From positions 1 to 60,744 of the forward strand of contig CASFWX010000048.1 of the NCBI GenBank assembly GCA_949298545.1: DNA of 60,744 bases. Direction: 5' to 3'. Position numbers and translations under genes: made by a program. Below the pieces are notes generated by a model. The model saw only the letters and a list, made by a program, of their open reading frames with translations, searched no databases and had not been told where the DNA came from. Of the stretch, positions 52,589 to 60,744 are shown in pieces (the stretch's first letter is position 1; the number at the start of each line of letters is the position of its first letter). The DNA comes from an uncultured Verrucomicrobiota bacterium (lineage in GTDB: Bacteria > Verrucomicrobiota > Verrucomicrobiia > Opitutales > Intestinicryptomonadaceae).

Positions 52589-54004
52589 TTATATCTTTCT
52601 TTTGCGGGCGGCAAAAAGCAGGACCGAAAAGCCCAGTATTGCCGCGAATGCCGAAGGTTCAGGCACAGCTGTAAAAGTTGCGGATATAAATCCGTTTCCG
52701 AGCTTGAGATCAACATTGTATTTGTCGCCGGATACCTTTGTGAGGATTTTATCCAAATCCGACTGCGTGATATTTGATTCGTTAAAAGTTATAAATTTAT
52801 ATTCTTGTCCATCAAAAATGAGATTGTCGAACACGTTAAAATCTATCGAAAGGGAATCGATATTATAAAGCGATATCGAATCGGCGTTTATAGTGGAGTT
52901 TTCGGCTTGAAATACATTTACCAAAAGGTTTCCGCCAGACCAAAGCATTTCGGAGACATTGATTGGCGAGCATCCGCTTGAAGTTCCCGCTCCAAAGGAT
53001 CCGCTTTCAATGGAAAGGGTTTGGCTGACAGAGCCGGCGTACCAAAGAGTACCGCTTATAACGCTGAGCGATCCCAAAGTGCTGGCGCTGTTGGTGAGTT
53101 CTTGTACGCCTGTCGATTCTCCCTCCATTAATGCGTTTATTTCAGCTACGGAATTATATCCAATGTGGACGTTTGAACTGGCGTAAGCGTCGTTGGTGAA
53201 TTTGAGTGTAGTGTTGGCTATAAACCCTTTTGAGGCTATATCGACAATTTGAAATCTCCTGACGCCGCTTAGGGACTTTATTTCAAGAATTTGTTGGTAG
53301 TTGCCGGCGACGTCAGCGCAAAAAAGTATGTCGGAAGTGTCGTCGAATTCTATTCGGTTGATTTTTGCCGTTCTTATCTCTCCAAGATTGTTGGGATTGC
53401 TTACGCCTATATAGACTTGGGAGTAATTTTGGGCTTTAAGAGTCCCCCTGATATCAAGCGAGCCTATCGTAGTTTGGTTTGAACCAGAATCAAAATTTCT
53501 GCCCCCGAAAAATGCATATACACCGGCGCTTGCTGTTCCGATATTCACGTCTCCAAGTATCGTGAGATTTTCAATAGAACGGAAGCCCATTCCATAGCTG
53601 ATATTAAAGTTAGGATCGCGGGTTATGCTTACATCTCCGTTTATTGTGAGGGAATAGCGCTGCAAGTTAGGTAGTGAGCTGGCAAAGGGAGAGTCTATAT
53701 ATGCCATTGTCCCGAATGATCCGTCGGCATAAAAAGTTACATTGTTTACGGTTGTGTCTTCTGTTATGTCTACATAGCTATAAACTTTGCTGTCTCCAGA
53801 CATGGCGGAGGCTTGCAAGTATATGTTATTTTCTCCTGATACGGGACCGGCAACCGTTTCGTCGGAAGATATATTTGTGCGGAATGCGGTGTTGCTATCC
53901 CATTTCCCCTGCCATGTATATAAGTAATAATCAGCGGCATTTAGAGAGGCTGCTGATGAAGCCAAGAATATGGCAATGATAGGTAATTTTATTCGGTTTT
54001 TCAT
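52589..54004 (-). CDS. PEP-CTERM sorted beta-helix surface protein
   Basis: A 471-residue protein with a signal peptide (NRIKLPIIAIFLASSAASLNA). The long body is Ser/Thr/Asn-rich and suggests a right-handed beta-helix (LTINGDVSITRD, LTILGDVNIGTA, LDIRGTLKAQN). The C-terminal tail is VPEPSAFAAILGFSVLLFAA followed by RKRKI. This Pro-Glu-Pro, hydrophobic stretch and basic end is the PEP-CTERM sorting signal cleaved by an exosortase. Such proteins are usually cell-surface or matrix components. No exosortase gene occurs in the window. The passenger function is unknown. Confidence 0.85.
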   Translation of the reverse strand: MKNRIKLPIIAIFLASSAASLNAADYYLYTWQGKWDSNTAFRTNISSDETVAGPVSGENNIYLQASAMSGDSKVYSYVDITEDTTVNNVTFYADGSFGTMAYIDSPFASSLPNLQRYSLTINGDVSITRDPNFNISYGMGFRSIENLTILGDVNIGTASAGVYAFFGGRNFDSGSNQTTIGSLDIRGTLKAQNYSQVYIGVSNPNNLGEIRTAKINRIEFDDTSDILFCADVAGNYQQILEIKSLSGVRRFQIVDIASKGFIANTTLKFTNDAYASSNVHIGYNSVAEINALMEGESTGVQELTNSASTLGSLSVISGTLWYAGSVSQTLSIESGSFGAGTSSGCSPINVSEMLWSGGNLLVNVFQAENSTINADSISLYNIDSLSIDFNVFDNLIFDGQEYKFITFNESNITQSDLDKILTKVSGDKYNVDLKLGNGFISATFTAVPEPSAFAAILGFSVLLFAARKRKI

Positions 54005-54653
54005 ATTTTTTGCCTTTAGGTTAAATTAGTTGAGTTATGGTTTAGAGATAGAAAAACTCTGCGCATGGGATATGCTTAATCTTCCCATTTTATTAATTAC
54101 TTTGGCGGGAGATTGTGGAATTATACGATCTCTAATTCCGTGGGGCGGACGCGAAATACGATACAGACAAAAAAATTTTTTTATGCTCAGCGAATTTCTT
54201 TCGAAGAGAATTCTATAAAAAACAGGGTATTGATATTTCTTAAATAGGCTTACAAAGTAAAATATTGGGGGGGGGGTATCTGTAAAAAATGAAAAATATG
54301 TGTTAAAAATACATGCGATTACGTTTTTAAGCATGAATTGTTTAGGTAGTAAGTGAGAGTAAAGATTCATAAACCGCCCGCTTTAGAAAATGCATTTAAA
54401 TAAATCGTAATACTTGTCAAGTTTTTTTTGTGAATTTCGCCATGTTTTTGACAACTTAGCCAATTAAAAAGAGTTTTAAAACACCGGTTCCAGATTATGC
54501 GGGAAATTCCCAATTATAGAAGGATACGGAGTGAATCAAGCCAGAGGGACACTCTTCTTCAAAAGGCTATAATTTTATATAAAACATTCGGTATCTTAAG
54601 TAATTAAAATAAAAGTAAAATAACATGAAAATAGACAAGTATTCTCTCTTTAT
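54005..54653. other. AT-rich divergent intergenic region with a G10 tract
   Basis: The 649 bases between the PEP-CTERM gene and the dihaem gene contain no credible long coding frame. They hold a run of ten G (54267-54276) and a 10-codon frame (54625-54657) that overlaps the dihaem gene start. Both flanking promoters should lie here. Confidence 0.5.
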
Positions 54654-57022
54654 ATGAGTCTTTGTTTCTCTCATATGTGTGCTTTCCAGAAGATAATTCT
54701 TGCGTGTATTTTTATTTTAATGCCGCAGATTTCCTTTCCCGAGCGTTTATTCGATCTTGGATTTGATGAAATTGTTTTTATAAAGCGCAATGCGTATGAT
54801 CCCAACCACTATTATACGGAGTTTATAAACAGCACATGGCGCCCGGGGGGCGGGATATTTATTTTGAATCTAAAAGACGGTTCACAGCGCGAGCTTTTCC
54901 CTTCAATGCGGGGTGGAGTTTTTGGCGTTTTGATATTTCTTTCGACGCAAAGCAGATTATATTTTCATATAAAAAATCACGCGACGAAGGATACAGGATA
55001 TACTCGGCGAATATTGACGGAAGCGGGCTTAGGCAAATAACATTTCCCGAAGATGACGAAGAAGAAACCATAAAAAGATACAGGCGCGGAGAATACCATA
55101 ACGGGACCGACGACATGGATCCTTGTTGGTTGCCTGACGGCGGGATAGCGTTTGTGTCGACGCGCCCCAAATACGGCGTATTATGCGATCCCGACGACGT
55201 GTTAACAGTTGCGTTGATGTACAGGGTTGATTCCAATGGCAGCGGACTTGCCCGGCTTTCATATGGCGCTCTTAGCGAGAACTCTCCGTGTGTTCTGCCG
55301 GACGGCAGGATAATGTACACGAGATGGGAATATGTCGACAAGGGCGCCTCGGCGGTAAAGTGCCTTTGGGCTATGCGTCCCGACGGGACGGGATCGTCTG
55401 AAATATACGGCAACGACATTGCTTTTCCCGTAACTATGATATTTGGGCGTCCAATTCCGAATTCAGAGGGCAAATACGTCTTCATAGGCGCTCCGCACTA
55501 TCCGCAAGGGGCAAACGGCACGGTTATAGTTGCCGACGTTTCCAAAGGCGCGAGAAGCGAATCTGCAATGAAATATATTACTCCCGACACTGAAATTCGC
55601 GATGAAAGCGGTTATCATTTTTTGAAGGGAGGCAAGTGGATATTTGATCCAACAGGCAAGAGCGGTAGGCTTTTTCGGGATCCTTATCCGATCAGCGAGA
55701 ACGAGTTTCTCGTATCAATGAAACCTGAAGGGATGGAATGGAACCGTCCCGACGGATACGGGCTGGCATTTTTAAATTTCGACGGTTCGGTTCGGGAAAT
55801 ATATCGCGACGGCGAATATTCCGCCTTTCAGCCAGTTCCGCTTGTTCCTCGCGATATTCCGCCGGTTTTGTCGTCAATAAAAGACGAGGAATTGGAGAAA
55901 GAAAACATGGCGGCGCTCTTGGTGACGGACGTATATGTCGGGATTGAAAATGTAGAAAGGGGAAAGGCCAAGTACATAAGGGTGCTCGAGCAAATTCCCA
56001 GGCCCTGGAGCGCAAATCGGCAAATAATGGGCGGAGATAGGATGGAAGATGCGCACGGACAGCAGCATGCCGCCGTAAGCCGATTTACGCATTTGGGGCT
56101 AAAGGTTCAGCGCGGGGTGGCGAAAATAGAGTCCGACGGCAGCGCTTATTTTCTTGTTCCCGCAAGGCGTAACATATTTTTGCAGGTGCTCGACGAGAAC
56201 TACATGGCGCTACAGACGGAACGGACCTTTGTAAACTACATGCCCGGAGAAATAAGGAGCTGCATCGGCTGCCACGAAAGCGCGTCCGATAGCGTGCCAT
56301 CTACAGTAGCGGCAAGAGTTGAGGCTTTGCGGAAACCTCCGCAGGCGCTCGTCGCGCAAACATGGGAAGATTCGCCGGACAAGCTGTTGGACTATTCCTC
56401 GCAGATACAACCCATTTTCGATAGGCACTGCGTTTCGTGCCACAATCAGGCGGAAAAGAAGGGCGGGCTTGATTTGAGCGGTTCATATACGGCGCTTTTT
56501 AACGTATCCTACGAATCTCTCGTGCCCGACTATGTGCGCTGCGACAAACTTCCTCAAAACTGCAAATATGCAGTAGAAATGACCTCAATGACTAAAGTAT
56601 CCCAAAAGAACTATGCAAGGTTGGACAGGCGCCTTTTAGGCGGGATTGTGTCGGAAATTTTCCGAAAAGACAACAATGTGGAATATGCTCCTGCCGGTAC
56701 TTTCGGCGCCCGCACAAGCGTTCTTATCGGAGCTTTTGCTCCGGACAAGGTTTCCATAAAAGATTCGGCAAGCGCCGAACGCGCACGCTCTCTTGCCGAG
56801 AGGCATAAAGATATAAAGCTTTCAGATGCCGAGATACTGTCGCTATCCAATTGGATAGACACAAACTGCCAGTTTTATCCATCTTATTGGGGTGCGCGAA
56901 ATTTGAAATATAAAGGTTCCGCACAATTCCGTCCAAAGCTCGATTTTAATGACGCAATTTCCGAAAGGCCTCCGAGGGGATTTGAATTCTCTCCCGCCAA
57001 AAATTTAACAAAAGCAAAGTGA
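54654..57022 (+). CDS. exported dihaem beta-propeller protein, HzsA-like, with a frameshift
   Basis: The gene has a signal peptide (IILACIFILMPQISFP), then a propeller of PD40/WD-like repeats, then two haem-c sites: CIGCH (56261-56275) and CVSCH (56429-56443). Blocks such as RPGGGIFILNLKDGSQRELFPSMRGGVF and TDDMDPCWLPDGGIAFVSTRPKYGVLCDPDDV match a family in Verrucomicrobia/Lentisphaerae related to the hydrazine-synthase alpha-subunit fold. The sequence reads in one frame to about 54920 and then in the -1 frame (from FWRFDISFDAK), so one T seems missing in a T5 run. It could be a real disruption, an assembly error or a rare slippage site. The electron partner is unknown. Confidence 0.7.
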
Positions 57023-57131
57023 TATTCTTGCTGTTTCTTTGTAATAAAAAATCTTTAGAATATCATCTTTGCACTTGTTCACGAATGTTAATGTCTATAG
57101 TAGCGAGAAATATTGCCGCCGTTTAATGAGA

Positions 57132-57165
57132 AATGCGCAAAAAATGCGCGCATTCCCATTTTTTA
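57132..57165 (+). terminator. possible terminator after the dihaem gene
   Basis: AATGCGC (57132-57138) and GCGCATT (57148-57154) form a 7-bp stem. A CCCATTTTTT run follows it. It lies 110 bases after the dihaem gene stop. Confidence 0.4.
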
Positions 57166-57220
57166 CCCCGGTATAAGTCGCTAAATTTTGCGCAATCTTA
57201 GAATTATTCCAAGAAATCCT

Positions 57221-57278
57221 GCAAAACGAGTGCCGGATAGCGCAAAACGATCCGAATAGTGTAAACCGAACCGGATAT
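57221..57278. repeat. three imperfect direct repeats of about 18-20 bp
   Basis: Copies start at 57221 (GCAAAACGAGTGCCGGATAG), 57242 (GCAAAACGATCCGAATAG) and 57261 (GTAAACCGAACCGGATAT), spaced 21 and 19 bases apart. This is about two helical turns each. They lie just beyond the stop codon of the gene at 57295-58119. Confidence 0.5.
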
Positions 57279-57294
57279 TTTGGAAATCTTTCCG

Positions 57295-58119
57295 CTATAG
57301 ATTCAGCATTTGAACGCTGAATCTCTTTGTGTTTGCGGAGGGCATATAAACAAGAATGAGACAGCGGTTGTCCGGATTCGGAATGGAAATATTATTGCTG
57401 TAAACAGGCATCCACTTTTGCTTTTTTTCGTTAAATTGCGCGATTTTTAAATCGAGGGAATTTTTCATTTTTTGAGTGGGCGTGAATATTGTTTGAGATC
57501 CGCTGCGCAACATTTTCGGATGTCCCCCGATTGAAAGGGCTATATTTTGATTAGTCATATTCATTACAGCCACTTTGTCTTTTGGGAGGTCTTCGGGAGA
57601 GGTGCTCATGGGATAAAATTTTATGGAAGATCCCTTTTGAATCATCAGCAAAAACAGTTCGGTCGCGTTTAAAGGCAGGGGAATGGAACAAGCTTCTTGA
57701 TAGGTGTAATCATTCTTTCCTGGAGTATTTTTACGCGTATAAAATACAGCGTTGCTCGGTCCTTTGTAGTTTATAACGTTGGATAATTCTCCTGATATAA
57801 CTTTTACCGGGACCCACTTGTCTTGGTCGGTTTTGTACCAGAGTACGGCATCTCCCTCCGACTCATTTTGCTTGTACGCGATTACGCCCGTGCTTAAATC
57901 GGGAAGATTAATGCTGTTGGAAAAAGCCCATTTGTAAATTCTCAGCTTTACATTTACGGTGTCCATGGATTCACCCGATGAAGAAGCTTGGGCATTCCCC
58001 GCCGCTGCAGAGTCAGCTCCAGAAGTTGTCGTGGTATTTGTCGCCGCTTGTGAAAACACATATTGGCAGGCGCAAAGGGCGAATAGACATATTATGGAAA
58101 ATATTTTTTTTGCTGTCAT
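57295..58119 (-). CDS. exported hypothetical protein of the Verru_Chthon-type region
   Basis: The 274-residue product has a signal peptide (KIFSIICLFALCACQYVFSQA) and a Ser/Thr/Ala linker. Two beta-rich halves follow: VKLRIYKWAFSNSINLPDLS near 55 and a second with ISIPNPDNRCLILVYMPS at the end. It belongs to no family I can name firmly. It follows the Verru_Chthon A gene on the same strand, 62 bases away, with a hairpin between. Proteins of this kind recur near that cassette, which hints at a common surface or secretion role. Confidence 0.5.
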   Translation of the reverse strand: MTAKKIFSIICLFALCACQYVFSQAATNTTTTSGADSAAAGNAQASSSGESMDTVNVKLRIYKWAFSNSINLPDLSTGVIAYKQNESEGDAVLWYKTDQDKWVPVKVISGELSNVINYKGPSNAVFYTRKNTPGKNDYTYQEACSIPLPLNATELFLLMIQKGSSIKFYPMSTSPEDLPKDKVAVMNMTNQNIALSIGGHPKMLRSGSQTIFTPTQKMKNSLDLKIAQFNEKKQKWMPVYSNNISIPNPDNRCLILVYMPSANTKRFSVQMLNL

Positions 58120-58138
58120 TTTAATTTAAAAATTAAGG

Positions 58139-58161
58139 CCGTCCCCGTAGGGCGGGGACGG
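58139..58161 (-). terminator. GC-rich hairpin between Verru_Chthon A and the next gene
   Basis: CCGTCCCCG (58139-58147) and CGGGGACGG (58153-58161) form a 9-bp stem with a 5-base loop. On the minus strand it is followed by CTTAATTTTTAAA. It could end the Verru_Chthon A transcript or stabilise a processed end. Confidence 0.45.
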
Positions 58162-58181
58162 TCGGTGTGAATTTTGAGGTT

Positions 58182-60744
58182 TTAGATTTCTTTTTTGTTG
58201 AGCCACCTGAAAGAGACTATTTTGAATCTTCTTCCGAGGGCTTTGTTGAGATCGCTCAGTTCGTCCATTATAACGTCGAGGTCTTCGCCCCTGTCGGTGC
58301 TTTGGGCGCCGTCCTGGCAGCCCAATTCAACTTCGCGCCCGCTTATGCGCCATGCTTCTTGGTTTGCCGTTGTCGTATCAATATATTCCGGCAATCTTTG
58401 CACGACCATTTCGCACCAGGCTTTGCCCTCAATCGTATTGGATACCGGGTTGCGGACTTCTCCGTAAGCGCGTATTCTAAAGGTATCGGAACGCGCTGTA
58501 AGGAAAGAACCCAGACGCGCGAGAATATCCTGCTGCATGAGGTAGGACGGCGCGCCTGTCGCTTGGGGCCCTACAGCCGCGCGCCAGTTTTCCCATACAT
58601 CTTTGGGATTGCGGAATATCCTGTAGTATTGGTCCGTTTTCATCAAATCGGTCATATTATTGTCGTTTGCAACCGAGATTATGAAGTCGGGATCGTTGTG
58701 GAAGGGAGAGTTAATCGAGGTGGAGTCTATTGCCGCCTGCAAAACTCCCTTTTGAGCGTGTCCCATGCGGTAGGTTATTTCGTCGTCGTATTCCTTTTCA
58801 AGGTCGATTCTGTCGTCGTCATCTCCGGGAACTGGAATGAGCCCTTCATTGAGGTTGTCGGTGTAGCGCTCTTCTGCCGAGTAGTTGGCTACCACTCTGT
58901 TGACAAAGTGCGACATCGAATAGAACGGACCTCTATCTTTAATGTGTTCGACTATCGATATGGCGAGTTCTTCGATTTCGTCGTCGCTGAGGGCGCGATA
59001 GCCCTGCATCCAAGAATCCTCGTCCTCGATCGAATCGTCGCCAGTAAAGGATTTGGCTTTATAGGGCGCCGCCCAGCGGTGGAATGGAGCTTTGTCTCTA
59101 TCCGAGTAGCTCGTGCCGTCGTATCCGGTTATTTCAGTTCCATAATATGTGGATAGGACAGCTTTCCACGCGTCTATATTTGTAGAGTTTATGTTAAACG
59201 CTCCCTTTATCCACATCTTTGAGGAATTTTCTGTGAACTGGTCTTCGTTATTGCCGCTGAGTTCGCTTAGCTGAAGATACTCGTCCTCGCTTATGCAATA
59301 TGCAAGTCGCGGATTTTGCGGATAGGCTACTGCCGTATCGAGGGTATTTTCTCTCTCGTCCATGCGGTAGGGCAGGGTGGAGAAGAAGTATTCGTCCCAA
59401 AGCATATTATTCAGATGCCATGAATAATCGTAAAGAATGTTTCTGTCCTCATACCATGTGGTTTCGCGTTTGCCGTCTGTATCGCCCTCTTTGTAGTGGT
59501 GATTGATATGGTCGTAGAGGTAGTAGACGCGTGAGCTGCCGTCGAGCCACATAATCTGATATGAGCGCTCCGGCGAAATTCTCATATGCGCGAGGGAATT
59601 TCCTATAGCGAATCCGGCGTTGAGCGCTTCGGGAACTTCCATACCGTATGCGAGTTTCCAAGGGTGTATTACAGAGGTGGCCTGACCTTGGTCGAATCTT
59701 TCCACTGCCGGAGCGCCTCGTCCGACTCCGAAGTTTAGGTTGGCGCTTGCGAGATTGGCTGGATTTGATACTACTTCGGTTTTCCTTAGTATGTGGTGTA
59801 CGGGGGCCGTAGTCGTGCCGATTTGCGGGCGCAATCCCACGCGAACGTGCTGTCCGTCCGGAGACATCACATTGTATCCGATATTGGTGAGCCCGTCGCT
59901 TTCAGTCCCGTACACTTGGCTCATTGCCTGGACTTGTTTGGAGAATCTTCCGAAGTCGTTGGCGAGGGTTTCTCTATCTTGGCTGGTGACTTCGCGCGCA
60001 TTGAAATCTCTTTCATAGGCAGTCGCAAGTATGGTTCCATTTACGAACATTCTCCTATTGAAAAATGGCTGGCTGCCCTCCTCATTTTGAGCGTAGGGCA
60101 TGGAGAATACGAGGCCGTAGGGTATGACGCCGTTGGTGTTATTTATGGCGTTGTGCAGGGAAGTTTCATATCCGTAGCTTCCTCTCGACGGTATAAAGCT
60201 TCCTCCCAAATCTCCCCTCATAGCGCGCGGGGCGAGGTCTACTATATCGCCCCCGCTGCTGGTGAATATGTTGGAGGTCGGGTATCCCTTATAGGTCCCC
60301 CACGAGTTCGCAGAGTGGCGGCGCGGATTTATGCCGAGCCAGTTAAGATAGTAGCGGGAGCGGAAAATTGTGCTCGAGTCGACAGATCCGCCGGCATCCT
60401 CGATTGCTTTTTTAGCCTCATCGAGAGTGCTTGTTCCTGTGAGCCGCATGTATTCCTCTCCGGCATACTGCTGGTCTACGTTGTTTCCTGGGTTGATTTC
60501 CTCGTCGGCGTCCCCATATGATATAAAAGCTCTCAACGAGACAAGGTTCATTCCCGATCCGGCAGTTCCATAAACATGGTAATTATTACGCGCGTAGCCT
60601 TCTCGCCAAGTATCCATCCGGCTATTATAGGATACAGTTGGATCCGGGAAGCTCTGAAGGTGTTCCCCGAGGAATACTCTGTATCCTCTAAAGTAGGCAA
60701 GAACAGGAAGCTGGTCGGGATATTCATTGCCTCCGTTGCGATAG
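58182..60744 (-). CDS. Verru_Chthon cassette protein A (5' end outside window)
   Basis: The coding frame stays open to the window end, beyond an internal ATG at 60617, so at least 850 residues of a larger protein are seen. The C-terminus ILARLGSFLTARSDTFRIRA, then EGKAWCEMVVQRLPEYID, is the hallmark of Verru_Chthon cassette protein A. That protein family is found in Verrucomicrobia beside pseudopilin-like genes. The body is rich in Asp, Tyr and Asn and includes WLDGSSRVYYLYDHIN. Its function is not known, but the family is linked to a type II/IV-pilus-like surface system. The upstream cassette genes lie outside the window. Confidence 0.8.
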   Translation of the reverse strand, partial: YRNGGNEYPDQLPVLAYFRGYRVFLGEHLQSFPDPTVSYNSRMDTWREGYARNNYHVYGTAGSGMNLVSLRAFISYGDADEEINPGNNVDQQYAGEEYMRLTGTSTLDEAKKAIEDAGGSVDSSTIFRSRYYLNWLGINPRRHSANSWGTYKGYPTSNIFTSSGGDIVDLAPRAMRGDLGGSFIPSRGSYGYETSLHNAINNTNGVIPYGLVFSMPYAQNEEGSQPFFNRRMFVNGTILATAYERDFNAREVTSQDRETLANDFGRFSKQVQAMSQVYGTESDGLTNIGYNVMSPDGQHVRVGLRPQIGTTTAPVHHILRKTEVVSNPANLASANLNFGVGRGAPAVERFDQGQATSVIHPWKLAYGMEVPEALNAGFAIGNSLAHMRISPERSYQIMWLDGSSRVYYLYDHINHHYKEGDTDGKRETTWYEDRNILYDYSWHLNNMLWDEYFFSTLPYRMDERENTLDTAVAYPQNPRLAYCISEDEYLQLSELSGNNEDQFTENSSKMWIKGAFNINSTNIDAWKAVLSTYYGTEITGYDGTSYSDRDKAPFHRWAAPYKAKSFTGDDSIEDEDSWMQGYRALSDDEIEELAISIVEHIKDRGPFYSMSHFVNRVVANYSAEERYTDNLNEGLIPVPGDDDDRIDLEKEYDDEITYRMGHAQKGVLQAAIDSTSINSPFHNDPDFIISVANDNNMTDLMKTDQYYRIFRNPKDVWENWRAAVGPQATGAPSYLMQQDILARLGSFLTARSDTFRIRAYGEVRNPVSNTIEGKAWCEMVVQRLPEYIDTTTANQEAWRISGREVELGCQDGAQSTDRGEDLDVIMDELSDLNKALGRRFKIVSFRWLNKKEI

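Noticed and set aside
54035-54370. 111-codon minus-strand frame in the PEP-CTERM upstream region
   Set aside because: It runs through the G10 tract (giving a proline run), is AT-driven in composition and has no recognised domain or signal.
54910-54925. Programmed -1 frameshift in the dihaem gene
   Set aside because: The site is not a full slippery heptamer (the A-site codon cannot re-pair after slipping) and no downstream stem-loop or pseudoknot was evident. A lost base in the T run is simpler.
58167-59156. 329-codon plus-strand frame
   Set aside because: It lies opposite the Verru_Chthon A gene, whose family match is clear, and shows no domain of its own.
1-60744. CRISPR arrays, tRNA, rRNA, transposases or integrases
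   Set aside because: No spaced identical repeats of CRISPR size, no tRNA-like cloverleaf with a conserved T-loop, no rRNA sequence and no transposase or integrase motifs were recognised by eye. A covariance-model scan would be needed to exclude small RNAs fully.

Overview
This window looks like chromosomal DNA from a Verrucomicrobiota bacterium, probably an Opitutae/Puniceicoccales-like lineage. The taxonomic call is an inference. It rests on a Planctomycetes-Verrucomicrobia (PVM) type bacterial microcompartment locus, a Verru_Chthon cassette protein A homologue, a PEP-CTERM surface protein, a dihaem beta-propeller protein of a family common in this superphylum, and an RpoD with a lysine/alanine-rich tail. 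I saw no rRNA, tRNA, CRISPR array or insertion sequence, so the window is mostly core genome with a few accessory blocks.

Layout. 1-5.1 kb: end of thiL, an exported protein with a decayed protease-like fold, a DEAD-box helicase, a SanA-like DUF218 protein and a uracil-DNA-glycosylase-family protein. 5.2-11.6 kb: a TetR-controlled tripartite RND efflux operon whose first gene starts on a perfect 17-bp palindrome. 11.6-12.8 kb: a DUF481 outer-membrane protein. 13.0-15.8 kb, minus strand: lutABC for L-lactate oxidation. 16.1-23.5 kb, plus strand: the microcompartment operon (PduL, three BMC-H, three BMC-P, acetate-kinase homologue, acylating aldehyde dehydrogenase, class II aldolase, malate/lactate-type dehydrogenase). 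23.7-30.0 kb, minus strand: an exported hypothetical, then a TPR lipoprotein-dnaG-rpoD operon. 30.1-38.3 kb: DUF362-like protein, NUDIX hydrolase, gltX, ECF sigma factor with a likely anti-sigma partner, an LptF/LptG-type permease, a crcB pair and a CstA-type transporter. 38.4-43.8 kb: epimerase, lipocalin, UV endonuclease, a Tat-exported SQR-like flavoprotein and a porin. 44.7-50.8 kb: lysC, thrC, cimA and an OlsF-like bifunctional acyltransferase. 51.0-60.7 kb: a secreted-protein region with a BNR-repeat protein, PEP-CTERM protein, frameshifted dihaem protein, an exported hypothetical and the Verru_Chthon A gene, which runs off the window.

How the genes may work together. The microcompartment genes fit fucose/rhamnose breakdown by the PVM route. 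The aldolase would split the deoxy-ketose-1-phosphate to L-lactaldehyde and DHAP. The aldehyde dehydrogenase, PduL and the kinase would then convert lactaldehyde to lactyl-CoA, lactyl-phosphate and lactate with ATP formation. The divergent lutABC operon would oxidise that lactate to pyruvate, so the two operons together could carry lactaldehyde to central metabolism. The substrate assignment is inferred from family knowledge and synteny; sugar kinases, isomerases and the usual regulator are not in the window.

The points most worth following up are the lut/microcompartment pairing with its divergent kinase and dehydrogenase active sites, an SQR-like flavoprotein lacking one of its two redox cysteines, a DnaG with an eroded zinc site, a one-base frameshift in the dihaem gene, a G10 tract, and short iteron-like repeats near 57.2 kb.
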